A stretch of 64,000 bases of DNA from Aliiruegeria lutimaris (GCF_900099935.1 NZ_FNEK01000027.1:1-64000); one strand, 5' to 3'; positions 8,975 through 17,643 are shown, numbered from the stretch's first letter. Program-made: numbers and translations. Notes: generated from the sequence alone by a model not told the origin.

Positions 8975-9024
8975 ACGATCCGTTGGATCGTGCCTCCGGC
9001 GGGGATATTTGTCGTCAGAAGAAC
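8975..9024 (-). repeat. Dispersed palindromic repeat, copy 2 (B unit only, inverted)
   Basis: ACGATCCGTTGGATCGT followed by GCCTCCGGCGGGGATATTT and GTCGTCAGAAGAAC matches the B unit of the repeat family in reverse orientation. No A unit follows. It occupies part of the 348-base gap between the LacI-type repressor and the alpha-glucosidase. Confidence 0.75.
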
Positions 9025-9114
9025 AGGTTCGGGTCGGCTCGTCTATTAATGTTTGGAAGTTCCGTGGCGAGGGGCTGTTTAGGGATGGAACCTGAATTGT
9101 GATCGGGAACCGCA

Positions 9115-9156
9115 TTGACGATGACGTCTTGCCGAGTGTTTATGAAAGCGCTTTCA
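9115..9156 (+). promoter_or_regulatory. Alpha-glucosidase promoter with overlapping LacI operator
   Basis: A -35-like TTGACG (9115-9120) is followed 18-19 bases later by TTTATG/TTATGA around 9139-9145. The 14-bp palindrome TGAAAGCGCTTTCA (9143-9156) overlaps the -10 region, a position suited to repression. The ribosome-binding site GAGGAGG follows at 9171. Confidence 0.65.
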
Positions 9157-9182
9157 ATATGTCCGATTCCGAGGAGGAAAAC

Positions 9183-10808
9183 ATGTCCGGAGCGTCCCTG
9201 AGCCGAAATCCTGAGTGGTGGCGCGGTGCGGTGCTCTACCAGATCTATCCGCGCTCCTTTCAGGACAGTACCGGAAGCGGTACTGGCGACCTGCGCGGTA
9301 TTACCAAGCGGCTGGACCATGTGGCTTCGCTCGGCGTGGATGCAATCTGGCTCTCGCCCTTCTTCACCTCTCCGATGGCGGATATGGGGTATGACGTAGC
9401 GGATTATTGCGATGTCGACCCGTCCTTTGGCACGCTGGACGATTTCGATGCGCTGGTAGCGCGGGCGCATGAGTTGGGCCTCAAAGTGATGATCGACCAG
9501 GTGCTCTCGCATAGTTCGGACCAGCATGAATGGTTCAAGCAGAGCCGGAGTTCGCGCGACAATGACAAGGCGGATTGGTATGTCTGGGCCGATCCGCTTC
9601 CCGATGGTTCGCCGCCCAACAACTGGTTGTCGATCTTTGGCGGCCCGGCCTGGGAGTGGGACGGGGTGCGGGGGCAGTATTACCTGCACAACTTCCTGAT
9701 CGGGCAGCCGGATCTGAACCTGCACAACCCGGATGTACAGCAGGCGCTTCTGGACTCGGTGCGGTTCTGGCTCGAGCGCGGCGTGGATGGGTTTCGGCTC
9801 GATGTCTGCAATTTCTATTTCCACGACCGATCGCTCAGATCGAATCCGCCGCGGCCACAGACGATCGAGCGGAGCCGCTACACGAACCCCTACGGGATGC
9901 AACTCCATATCCACGACAAGACACAGCCCGAGAATCTGGAATTCCTTCGCCGCTTCCGGGCGCTGTTGGAGGAATATCCGGATCGCGCCTCGGTCGGCGA
10001 GATCGGGGCGGAGGAGCGCTCGCTCGACGTGGTGGCCGAATATACCGAAGGTAAGGACAAGCTCCACATGAGCTATACGTTCGACCTGCTTTCGGATGGC
10101 GGCACGCCTGCGGGGATCGCCGCGGCCATCGATAAGTTCGAGGAGGCGGTGAACGATGGCTGGGTGTGCTGGGCACTCTCCAACCACGACGTTCCGCGTC
10201 ATGTTTCCCGCTGGCTGCGCGACGGTGACGACCGGGCGCGTGTCGCACGGCTGGCCGCCTGCCTGTTGTTGAGCTTGCGGGGGTCCGTCTGCGTCTATCA
10301 GGGCGAGGAGCTGGGACTGGAGCAGGTCGACGTGCCTTTTGAACGTTTGCAGGACCCTGAGGGAAAGCGGTTCTGGCCTGCGCACAAGGGGCGCGATGGT
10401 TGCCGCACGCCGATGCCTTGGGAAGAAGGAGCGGTTCAGGCCGGCTTCTCAATTGTCGAGCCGTGGTTGCCGCTCGGGCCGGATCATTATGCGCAGGCTG
10501 TGGATCGGCAGGGGGCGGCGGACAGCGTGCTCAATCACTACCGGCAAATGCTGGCATTCCGGAAGGCGCATCCTTTCCTGGCAACAGGCGATATTCGCGT
10601 CCGGGAAGTGAACGAAGACCTTCTCGCTTTCGAACGCATCGGGGATGAGCGCTTGTTGATGGTCTTCAACATGGGCTGCGAGGCGGTGAGGTTCCAGATT
10701 CCCGAGAACGGCACGCTTCTGCAATTGCCCGGATTCTCAGATGTAGCGTCGACTGGTGGGGCTTTGGACTTGCCAGCGCGTTCCGCGGCTTGCATCCGTC
10801 TCGGCTGA
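9183..10808 (+). CDS. aglA: Alpha-glucosidase, GH13 family
   Basis: A 541-residue alpha-amylase-family hydrolase for maltose, sucrose, trehalose-type or other alpha-glucosides. The start region WWRGAVLYQIYPRSFQDS is typical of GH13 oligosaccharide glucosidases. Catalytic motifs: GVDGFRLDVCNFYFHD (nucleophile Asp), ASVGEIGAEE (acid/base Glu) and LSNHDVPRH (transition-state Asp). The ATG at 9183 follows GAGGAGGAAAAC. In related bacteria aglA sits with an aglEFGK sugar ABC transporter; here only the regulator and hydrolase are present. No signal peptide is seen, so it is probably cytoplasmic and depends on a transporter elsewhere. Confidence 0.92.
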   Translation: MSGASLSRNPEWWRGAVLYQIYPRSFQDSTGSGTGDLRGITKRLDHVASLGVDAIWLSPFFTSPMADMGYDVADYCDVDPSFGTLDDFDALVARAHELGLKVMIDQVLSHSSDQHEWFKQSRSSRDNDKADWYVWADPLPDGSPPNNWLSIFGGPAWEWDGVRGQYYLHNFLIGQPDLNLHNPDVQQALLDSVRFWLERGVDGFRLDVCNFYFHDRSLRSNPPRPQTIERSRYTNPYGMQLHIHDKTQPENLEFLRRFRALLEEYPDRASVGEIGAEERSLDVVAEYTEGKDKLHMSYTFDLLSDGGTPAGIAAAIDKFEEAVNDGWVCWALSNHDVPRHVSRWLRDGDDRARVARLAACLLLSLRGSVCVYQGEELGLEQVDVPFERLQDPEGKRFWPAHKGRDGCRTPMPWEEGAVQAGFSIVEPWLPLGPDHYAQAVDRQGAADSVLNHYRQMLAFRKAHPFLATGDIRVREVNEDLLAFERIGDERLLMVFNMGCEAVRFQIPENGTLLQLPGFSDVASTGGALDLPARSAACIRLG

Positions 10809-10889
10809 GGCCGGGTAAGTGCTTGTCAGCATTTGGTCTCTGCCAATTACAGGGAAAGGTGTCTGTTCGTGGGCGCGCGCAAGGCGCGC

Positions 10890-11023
10890 ATGAACGATCC
10901 TGTGGATCGTGCCTCCGGCGGAGGTATTTGGGGAAAGATGAAGCAAGAAAACGCACTTTTCTTCTGACGACAAATATCCTCGGGGGAGCGCTCGAGAGAG
11001 CGCGGGGGCAACGCCCCCCTCCC
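10890..11023 (-). repeat. Dispersed palindromic repeat, copy 3 (inverted, both units)
   Basis: The B unit (ACGATCCTGTGGATCGT, then GCCTCCGGCGGAGGTATTTGG and GAAAGATGAAG) comes first, then the A unit in reverse (TTCTTCTGACGACAAATATCCTC..., GGGGGAGCGCTC...GAGCGC, GGGGGCAACGCCCCC). It fills most of the 314-base gap between the convergent alpha-glucosidase and metallo-hydrolase genes, where a bidirectional terminator would be expected. Confidence 0.85.
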
Positions 11024-11122
11024 ACATTTGCCATCAGCTTGAACCTTGGTGGCACAGGGCAGGGTCTTCTGCCGAAGTGATGGAGAACTGACTGTTCTAG
11101 CTAGTCTCTCAGATTATGAAGC

Positions 11123-12220
11123 TCAACCCGCGTCATCCTCGATGAAGGTCTCGACACCATCGACCGGTATTTCGGCATCCTTGAGCCATTGGGACATGTT
11201 GGCAATTTTCTCGGTGTCCATTCGGGGGCGTTTCTGGCTACTGCGATGCGACGGCACGGGCCAGGCTAAGTCCGGAACGACGGCCTGGCGTTGGGTAATA
11301 CTCTGCCTGGAAACATTCAGCACCATCAGATCCTCGGCCAGTGCAACCGGTCCTTTCCATTCGGTACGCAAGTCGTCGAGGACGGGCACGCGCAGGTCTT
11401 CGGAGATCATCGTGTGATAGAGCACACCCAGGCGCGGCTGGCAGAGCGTGAACATCTTGCCGGCAGAGCGCGGCGGGCAATGCACGCCGTGGCAGATATT
11501 CTGTGCGATCTGGAGCGGCAGGTGGGTCTTTTCGGCATAGTGTTTGGCCGGCAGGAATGCTTCGTGGATGAGCACGTCGGCTCCTTGTGCGTTCTCGACG
11601 AGGAACCGGCTTGGCTTGCCGTCGCCGAGAAAGACGAAGGACAGTCCGTTCCAATCGAGCCGATAGCTCACCGGGCCGTCGATGCAGTGGATCGCCGGGA
11701 AGGCGCTGATCGAGACGCCGTTTTCCTCGAACACGACATGGCCGTTTACCGCGTAGTCGAACTCTGTGAACTCGGTCTTCCAGCCGTCGCCGGCGGAGAC
11801 GACATTCCGCCGGCTTTCGATATCCCAAGCCATCAGGGCCTCGAAGGCGCGGCCGAAAGCGGCCGTGCCCAGGCGCTCTTCGTTGCTGGAAGGGCCCCAG
11901 ACCCGCAGGGGTGTGAAGCGGCCGCGCACCATGCCGAGCCCGTAGAGCGAGGTCAGATCCCCCATGTGATCGACATGCAGATGGGTCAGGAACACCTTGT
12001 CCAGCAGCGAATGCGGCACGCCGAGCGCGTTGAGATTGGCCGAGCTGCCGGTGCCCAGATCGAAGATGAACTTGTCGCCGTTGCCAAGCTCGACCAGCCA
12101 GCCCGCGGATTTCTGGTCGCGCCGGCAAAAGGGCATGCCGGTGCCGAGCGCGGTGATCCGCATCTCGTCCTCAAGCAGGGGCTCGCCGGGATAGAAGAAG
12201 TTCGGATCGCGTTCGCGCAT
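11123..12220 (-). CDS. MBL-fold metallo-hydrolase
   Basis: A 365-residue metallo-beta-lactamase-fold hydrolase. The zinc motif THLHVDHMGD (HxHxDH) sits near residue 80, after ITALGTGMPFCRRDQKSAG and IFDLGTGSSANLNALG, a layout shared with the RNase Z/arylsulfatase-like branch. Further ligands are in FPAIHCIDGPVSYRL and FVFLGDGKPSRF, with VLYHTMI near residue 300. Start ATG at 12220 has GGAG seven bases upstream. It resembles proteins sometimes annotated GntH of guanitoxin biosynthesis, but nothing else of that pathway is near, so I do not assign a substrate. Confidence 0.8.
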   Translation of the reverse strand: MRERDPNFFYPGEPLLEDEMRITALGTGMPFCRRDQKSAGWLVELGNGDKFIFDLGTGSSANLNALGVPHSLLDKVFLTHLHVDHMGDLTSLYGLGMVRGRFTPLRVWGPSSNEERLGTAAFGRAFEALMAWDIESRRNVVSAGDGWKTEFTEFDYAVNGHVVFEENGVSISAFPAIHCIDGPVSYRLDWNGLSFVFLGDGKPSRFLVENAQGADVLIHEAFLPAKHYAEKTHLPLQIAQNICHGVHCPPRSAGKMFTLCQPRLGVLYHTMISEDLRVPVLDDLRTEWKGPVALAEDLMVLNVSRQSITQRQAVVPDLAWPVPSHRSSQKRPRMDTEKIANMSQWLKDAEIPVDGVETFIEDDAG

Positions 12221-12508
12221 GGAGGATCTCCGGGATGAAAGGCGGCAGACGGGTGATTCCACGGGCGAGCCTAGCAGCCCGTGGGCCATTTGCCCGATAG
12301 CGGGTTTGGATCCTGTCGAAACGCGTTGGAGCGGTGGGGCCCGAACGGAGCGAGTGGTTGCGGCATACGCGCCCCTTGGGCGGGTCCGCCTTGCAACGGG
12401 AGTATTGAGCGGCGAGTTTCGTCCCAGACCGGGCTGTGTCGGGCCGATCCGTCCCTCCGGGTCGGCAATCCGGAGCGCGTCGAGAAGCCAAATCGAGGAG
12501 AAAGCGTC

Positions 12509-13234
12509 ATGCGGTTCCAAGGGAAACGGGTCATCATTACCGGTGCGGGCAAGGGGATCGGGCGAGATCTCGCCCTGCGACTTGCGGGCGAAGGTGCAGA
12601 GATCGCCGCCATGGCCCGAACGGCGGCGGACCTCGACAGCTTGAGGGCGGAGATTGGCGGAACTTCTCATGTCGTAGACCTGGGCGACGCCGAGGCCGCT
12701 AGAAAGGCTGCGCGAGAGGCCGTGCCTGCCGACCTGCTGGTCAATTGCGCCGGCATGAACATCCCGCAACCCTTCCTGGAGACGACCGTCGAAGCCTTCG
12801 ACACCGTGAACGCCGTGAACACCCGTTCAGCGCTGATTGTGAGCCAGGAATACGCGAAGGCCCGTATCGCCGCGGGCGGCGGCGGCGCGATCGTTAACGT
12901 CTCCTCGATGTCGGCCTTTTATGGATGGGCCGATCACGCTGCCTATTGCGCTTCCAAGGGCGGTATGGACGCGATGAGCCGGGTGATGGCCAACGAGTTG
13001 GGGCGGCACGGAATTCGGGTGAACTGCATCAATCCGACGGTCACCATGACCGAGCTTGCCGTCGAATCCTGGAGCGCACCGGAGAAATCCGGGCCGATGC
13101 TTGCACGTATCCCGATCGGGCGTTTCGCCGAGACCGAAGACGTCTCGGGCCTGATCGCGTTTCTGCTCAGTGATGATGCGGCGATGATCAATGGGGTTGC
13201 GATTCCGATAGATGGCGGCCTTATGGCCTGCTGA
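12509..13234 (+). CDS. Short-chain dehydrogenase/reductase (L-xylulose reductase-like)
   Basis: A 241-residue NAD(P)-dependent oxidoreductase. It has VIITGAGKGIGRDLALRL (cofactor TGxxxGxG) at residue 7, NCAGMN near 82, and the catalytic set Ser (NVSSMSAF), Tyr-x-x-x-Lys (AAYCASKGG), then the closing region NGVAIPIDGGLMAC. The MARTAADLDSLRAEI segment after the second strand suggests NADP preference, as in mammalian-type L-xylulose/carbonyl reductases. GAGGAG lies eight bases before the ATG. It is divergent from the metallo-hydrolase across 288 bases with no clear operator. Confidence 0.82.
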   Translation: MRFQGKRVIITGAGKGIGRDLALRLAGEGAEIAAMARTAADLDSLRAEIGGTSHVVDLGDAEAARKAAREAVPADLLVNCAGMNIPQPFLETTVEAFDTVNAVNTRSALIVSQEYAKARIAAGGGGAIVNVSSMSAFYGWADHAAYCASKGGMDAMSRVMANELGRHGIRVNCINPTVTMTELAVESWSAPEKSGPMLARIPIGRFAETEDVSGLIAFLLSDDAAMINGVAIPIDGGLMAC

Positions 13235-13374
13235 GCACAATCAGCTCGTCACATCCCGCGCCGGCCGGCTGGCAAACGCGCCACCTGTCCGGCACTGCCG
13301 GACAAGCGAAACACGGCTATTACGGCGGCAAAAAAGGATTAATCTGTCTGGGAATGTCGCACCATCCGTAAAGA

Positions 13375-13458
13375 TGGTGGGCGACCCTGGAATCGAACCA
13401 GGCATGGGTCTCCCCGGCGGAGTTACAGTCCGCTGCCGCACCTTGCAGCACGTCGCCC
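13375..13458 (-). tRNA. tRNA-Tyr (anticodon GTA)
   Basis: Read on the minus strand the 84 bases start GGGCGACGTGCTGCAAGG, carry the anticodon loop CTGTAAC (anticodon GTA) on a GCGGA/TCCGC stem, a long class II variable arm, the T arm CCTGGTTCGATTCCAGG, and end GTCGCCC-A-CCA. The acceptor stem GGGCGAC/GTCGCCC is perfect and CCA is encoded. Long variable arm plus GTA identifies tyrosine. It has its own promoter just upstream. Confidence 0.96.
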
Positions 13459-13469
13459 GACGCCGGGCG

Positions 13470-13498
13470 TACGTAGCCAAGCGGACTACCGGGGTCAA
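13470..13498 (-). promoter_or_regulatory. Promoter of tRNA-Tyr
   Basis: On the minus strand TTGACC (13498-13493) and TACGTA (13475-13470) are separated by exactly 17 bases, and the tRNA begins 12 bases after the -10. This is a near-consensus housekeeping promoter giving a leader of only a few bases. Confidence 0.75.
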
Positions 13499-13645
13499 CA
13501 GAAAAAAGCGAAAATCTTCGCGGCAAAGTTCTGCAAAGGATTGCCTGAGCGGTGACTTTCTGAGGGAGGATGTGCCTGGCGCACGAATTTCGGGAATGGG
13601 TAACGGATATGTGCTTGCTGCAGGTGATAATCGTTCGCAATGTGA

Positions 13646-13674
13646 TTGATTTTTGCAAGTGATTTGCATATACA
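13646..13674 (+). promoter_or_regulatory. Promoter of the metal importer with Mur-like operator in its spacer
   Basis: TTGATT (13646-13651) and TATACA (13669-13674) are 17 bases apart. Filling the spacer is the inverted repeat TGCAA-GTGAT-TTGCA (13654-13668). This resembles the manganese-responsive sequence bound by Mur (a Fur-family Mn sensor) before sit genes in Alphaproteobacteria, so binding would block RNA polymerase when Mn is sufficient. The site's identity is inferred from resemblance and context. Confidence 0.65.
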
Positions 13675-13721
13675 GAGTGCGAACAGGTGGGCGCGTTGAG
13701 CCCGAATCCAAAGGAACAGAG

Positions 13722-14687
13722 ATGCAAAGACGAACGCTGCTGGCAGCGATGGGGGCGACTGCGCTTTGCACGACGGTTTTTCCCGGGTCAGCCCGAGCGG
13801 CGGGATCGCTGAATGTCGTTGCCACGACCGGCATGATCGCCGATGTGGTTCGCCAGATCGGTGCAGAACTGGTCGAGGTGCGCGGGCTTATGGGCCCCGG
13901 GGTCGATCCGCATTCCTATCGTCAGACGCGGACGGATATCGTCGCCATGACCAAGGCGGACCTGGTGCTGTGGCATGGGCTCTACCTTGAGGCGCAGATG
14001 GAAGAGTTCTTCCACAAGCTGGAGCGTCGGGGCAACGTGACCGCCGTGGCCGATGCCTTGCCTCGCGAGGTGCTGTTGGGCCACCCGGATTACGACGACA
14101 AGTTCGATCCGCACGTCTGGATGGTGCCGGAAATCTGGGAGCTGGTCGTGCCAGTGATCCGGGACGCGTTGACGAAAGCGCTGCCGGAACATGCATCGGC
14201 TTTCAACGCCGGGTCGGAGGCTTTCCTGGCCGATCTCGACAAACTTGGCGACTATGCGCGGGTCGTGTTGGCGAGTGTGCCGGAGCAGAGCCGGGTGCTC
14301 GTTACCGCGCATGACGCCTTCAGCTATTTCGGTCGCGAGTACGGGTTCGAGGTTCTGGGGATCCAGGGGATCTCGACCGAGTCCGAAGCCGGGCTGAACC
14401 GGATCGGCGAACTGGTCGATGTGCTGGTGAACCGCAAGATTGGCGCGGTCTTTGTTGAAAGCTCGGTTTCGGATCGCAATATCCGCGCGCTGATCGAGGG
14501 GGCCGCATCGCGTGGCCACGAGGTTCGGATCGGTGGCGAGCTGTTCTCGGACGCGATGGGCGAGACGGGCACCTATGAGGGAAGCTATCTCGGCATGATC
14601 GATCACAACATCACGAGTATTGCACGTGCCCTAGGCGGGGACGCCCCGGAACGCGGCATGCTGGGCCGGCTGAGTGCCGGGCTTTGA
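13722..14687 (+). CDS. sitA: Metal (Mn/Zn) ABC transporter substrate-binding protein
   Basis: A 321-residue periplasmic protein of the cluster A-I (TroA/ZnuA/SitA) family. The Tat-like or Sec signal MQRRTLLAAMGATALCTT ends in SARAAGS. Metal ligands fit the family: His in GPGVDPHSYRQT (about residue 65), His in DPHVWMVPE (about 130), Glu in GISTESEAG (about 215) and a late Asp in GMIDHNI. The lack of a His-rich loop favours Mn/Fe over Zn. Start ATG has AAGGA nine bases upstream. It is the first gene of a four-gene operon with an apparent Mur operator. Confidence 0.88.
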   Translation: MQRRTLLAAMGATALCTTVFPGSARAAGSLNVVATTGMIADVVRQIGAELVEVRGLMGPGVDPHSYRQTRTDIVAMTKADLVLWHGLYLEAQMEEFFHKLERRGNVTAVADALPREVLLGHPDYDDKFDPHVWMVPEIWELVVPVIRDALTKALPEHASAFNAGSEAFLADLDKLGDYARVVLASVPEQSRVLVTAHDAFSYFGREYGFEVLGIQGISTESEAGLNRIGELVDVLVNRKIGAVFVESSVSDRNIRALIEGAASRGHEVRIGGELFSDAMGETGTYEGSYLGMIDHNITSIARALGGDAPERGMLGRLSAGL

Positions 14688-14697
14688 GGAGAGTGGA

Positions 14698-15507
14698 ATG
14701 ACACAGTTGGAACTGGCGACGGACCGGGGACATGTCGTGGCGGCGGAAACCCTTGCTGCAAGCCCGCTGGCGATCCGTGGCTTGACGGTCTCCTATGGCG
14801 AAAAGCCGGCGGTCTTTTCCATCGACGCGACGGTGCAGGACGGCTCGATGACGGCGATCATCGGCCCCAACGGCGCCGGAAAGTCCACCCTGCTCAAGGC
14901 TGCGCTTGGCGTGATCAAGCCGCTCTCGGGAACGGTATCGGTCTATGGCGCGCCGCTGGAAGGCCAGCGCGCGCGCATCGCCTATGTGCCGCAGCGCGCC
15001 TCGATCGACTGGGATTTCCCGGCCCGCGTGATCGACGTGGTGCTGATGGGGCTTTACCGCGAGCTCGGCCTTCTGCGCCGGTTGACTGGCGGGCATCGCC
15101 AGAAGGCAATGGACTGCTTGGAGCGTGTCGGCATGGCCGATTTCGCCGAGCGTCAGATCGGCCAGCTTTCGGGCGGCCAACAGCAGCGGGTCTTCCTGGC
15201 GCGTGCTCTGGCGCAGGACGCCGATCTCTACCTGCTCGACGAGCCCTTCGCCGGCGTCGATGCCGCCACCGAAAAGGCGATCATCGACGTGCTCAAGACG
15301 CTCAAGTCGCAGGGCAAGACCGTCATTGCGGTGCATCACGACCTGGCGACGATCACCGAGTATTTCGACCATGTCTTCCTGATCAACGTGCGCAAGGTGG
15401 CCGAGGGGCCGGTGGCGACGACCTTTACTGCCGAGAACCTGCAAAAGGCCTATGGCGGCCGTCTGGCCACGGCGCAGATCGAGGAATTGGAGCTAGGCGC
15501 GGGATAA
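14698..15507 (+). CDS. sitB: Metal ABC transporter ATP-binding protein
   Basis: A 269-residue ABC ATPase. Walker A GPNGAGKSTLLK near residue 56, Q-loop PQRASIDWDFPARV, signature LSGGQQQRVFLARAL, Walker B LYLLDEPFAGVDA and the switch His in AVHHDLATI are all intact. The Q-loop sequence with DWDFP is typical of Mn/Zn/Fe importers of this class. GAGGAGAG precedes the ATG. It starts 10 bases after sitA and is followed 4 bases after its stop by the first permease. Confidence 0.92.
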   Translation: MTQLELATDRGHVVAAETLAASPLAIRGLTVSYGEKPAVFSIDATVQDGSMTAIIGPNGAGKSTLLKAALGVIKPLSGTVSVYGAPLEGQRARIAYVPQRASIDWDFPARVIDVVLMGLYRELGLLRRLTGGHRQKAMDCLERVGMADFAERQIGQLSGGQQQRVFLARALAQDADLYLLDEPFAGVDAATEKAIIDVLKTLKSQGKTVIAVHHDLATITEYFDHVFLINVRKVAEGPVATTFTAENLQKAYGGRLATAQIEELELGAG

Positions 15508-15511
15508 AAGG

Positions 15512-16717
15512 ATGCTGTTCGAAGCGCTGGCCCTGCAACTTGGCTACAACGCCACGCTGGTCGCCATTGGCTCGACCCTGCTTGGAATTTCGGCCGGGGT
15601 AACGGGCACTTTCCTGTTCCTGCGCAAACGCGCGCTTGTCTCGGATGCGATCAGCCATGCCACGTTGCCGGGCGTCGGCCTTGCGTTTATCGCGATGGTC
15701 TTGCTGGGCGGGGACGGGCGCAACCTCGCGGGGCTCATGGCCGGATCGGCACTCTCGGCGTGGATCGGGCTCATTTGTGTTCAATCGCTCACCCGCCGCA
15801 CGCGTCTTTCCGAAGACGCGGCCATTGGTGCGGTTCTGTCGGTGTTCTTCGGTTTTGGTGTCGTCCTTCTGACGGTCATTCAGACGATGTCCTCGGGCCG
15901 GCAGGCGGGGCTCGACGGGCTGCTGCTCGGCTCGACCGCCGGGATGCTGATGCAGGATGCCATGATCATCGCCGGGGGCGGTGCGATAACGTTGGCGCTT
16001 GTCCTGCTGCTGCGCCGCGCCATGACGCTGGTGGCTTTCGATCCGCAATATGCCCGTTCCATCGGCATCGATCCCGACCGGGTCGACATGCTGACCATGC
16101 TGCTCGTGCTGTCGGTCACCGTGGTCGGGCTCAAAATCGTGGGGTTGATCCTGATTGTGGCGCTACTGATCATCCCGCCTGTCACCGCGCGCTTCTGGAC
16201 CGAACGCAGCGAGAAAGTGGCGACATATGCCGGCGTGGTGGGCGGTGTGTCCGGCTACGTCGGGGCGGCGATCTCGGCTTCGGCTCCGGCCATGCCGACC
16301 GGCCCGATCATCGTACTGAGCTGTTTCGCGCTTTTCCTCGTCTCGCTCTTCCTGGCGCCGGAACGCGGCGTGCTGGCGGCCTATCTGCGCCATCGCAGGT
16401 TCCAGGAGAGAGTTCATATCCGGCAGGGACTCCTGTCGCTGGCCCAGCAACAGCCGGTCTATGAGCCCCTGACGATCCGGCTTCTGGCGCGCGAAGGACT
16501 CGCCCGGCTGGATGGCGTTCCGACGGAGGCCGGTCGCGCCCGCGCCGCCAAGGCCCTGCTCGACGAGCACCGATGGCAAATCGTCCATGGGATGGCTGAT
16601 TTCGAGGCGATCTCCAGCCTTTATGACGGGCTGCGGGATATTGAGTCCGTCCTGACTGCCGACCAACTGGCCGAGATCGACGCCCTGATCGGCGGCCCGG
16701 CGGAGGTAATGCCATGA
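15512..16717 (+). CDS. sitC: Metal ABC transporter permease with C-terminal extension
   Basis: A 401-residue ABC-3 family permease. Residues 1-285 have about eight helices and the family motifs FLRKRALVSDAISHATLPGV and KIVGLILIVALLIIPPVTARFW. Residues ~290-400 form a charged cytoplasmic extension (after LAPERGVLAAYLRHR) with helical, winged-helix-like spacing, e.g. PVYEPLTIRLLAREGLARLD. Most family permeases stop near 290 residues, so this tail is an added domain, known in some sit/mnt permeases and possibly regulatory. The stop overlaps the start of the next permease. Confidence 0.87.
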   Translation: MLFEALALQLGYNATLVAIGSTLLGISAGVTGTFLFLRKRALVSDAISHATLPGVGLAFIAMVLLGGDGRNLAGLMAGSALSAWIGLICVQSLTRRTRLSEDAAIGAVLSVFFGFGVVLLTVIQTMSSGRQAGLDGLLLGSTAGMLMQDAMIIAGGGAITLALVLLLRRAMTLVAFDPQYARSIGIDPDRVDMLTMLLVLSVTVVGLKIVGLILIVALLIIPPVTARFWTERSEKVATYAGVVGGVSGYVGAAISASAPAMPTGPIIVLSCFALFLVSLFLAPERGVLAAYLRHRRFQERVHIRQGLLSLAQQQPVYEPLTIRLLAREGLARLDGVPTEAGRARAAKALLDEHRWQIVHGMADFEAISSLYDGLRDIESVLTADQLAEIDALIGGPAEVMP

Positions 16718-17643
16718 TGGGTGAGGAGTTCGTCGCACTGAGCCTCGTGCCGATCCTGATCGGCACTTTCACCGCCATCGCTTGCGCGCTTCCGGGAAAT
16801 TTCCTCGTGCTGCGCAAGCAGGCGCTGATCGGTGACGCGATCAGCCATGTCGTCCTGCCCGGGATTGTCGTGGCCTTCCTGGTGACGGGCACGCTGAGCA
16901 CCTGGCCGATGATGATCGGGGCTGCCTTTGCCGCCATTATCGCCGTGATCCTGATCGAGGCCATCCGGCGGCTGGGACGGATCGAGACCGGTGCCGCCAT
17001 GGGCGTCGTCTTCACTTCCATGTTCGCCGGCGGTGTGCTGCTGCTGGAGCGCTCCGACACCTCCACGGTCCATCTTGATGTCGAACATGCCCTGATGGGG
17101 AACCTCGAATCGCTGATCTGGCTCGATGCGATGGGTTGGTCCTCGCTGCTCGATCCGGTGGCGCTGGCGGGGCTGCCGCCTGAGCTGCCGCGCATCTTCG
17201 TCACCCTGCTGGGCGTGCTGGCCTTCCTCTGGCTGTTCTGGCGTCCGCTCAAGATCTCGACCTTCGACGAAGGCTTTGCACAGGGCGTCGGTATCCGCAC
17301 CGGTGCCATGGGCATGGCGTTGGTCGTGGTGTCCGCCATCGCGGCGGTCGCCGCCTTCGATGCGGTGGGCTCCATCATCGTGATCGCCATGTTCATCTGC
17401 CCGCCCGCCGCGGCTCGGCTGATGACCAACCGGCTGGAGATCCAGGTCGCCTGGTCGGTCGCCTTCGCCGCGCTGTCGGCCGTGCTCGGTTACGTTTTCG
17501 CCGGCTACGGTCCGCTCTGGTTCGGTGGGCAGGATGCGGTCTCGGCCGCTGGAATGATCGCCACCATATCAGGTGTTATCCTCGCTCTGGCCGCGCTCTT
17601 CGGTCCGTGCAGGTCCCGCACCGGGGCGCCTTCGGGCGTGTAA
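16714..17643 (+). CDS. sitD: Second metal ABC transporter permease
   Basis: A 309-residue ABC-3 family permease with the hallmark FLVLRKQALIGDAISHVVLPGIV near residue 30 and FDAVGSIIVIAMFICPPAAARLM near 220. It overlaps the preceding permease by four bases (ATGA) and has GGAGGTA upstream inside it. Paired permeases of this kind form the heterodimeric channel of SitABCD-type Mn/Fe importers. No C-terminal extension is present, unlike its partner. Confidence 0.9.
   Translation: MMGEEFVALSLVPILIGTFTAIACALPGNFLVLRKQALIGDAISHVVLPGIVVAFLVTGTLSTWPMMIGAAFAAIIAVILIEAIRRLGRIETGAAMGVVFTSMFAGGVLLLERSDTSTVHLDVEHALMGNLESLIWLDAMGWSSLLDPVALAGLPPELPRIFVTLLGVLAFLWLFWRPLKISTFDEGFAQGVGIRTGAMGMALVVVSAIAAVAAFDAVGSIIVIAMFICPPAAARLMTNRLEIQVAWSVAFAALSAVLGYVFAGYGPLWFGGQDAVSAAGMIATISGVILALAALFGPCRSRTGAPSGV

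Noticed and set aside
11123-12220. Naming the MBL hydrolase as a guanitoxin biosynthesis enzyme (GntH)
   Set aside because: Only overall resemblance; no other guanitoxin gene is near and the SDR partner is generic.
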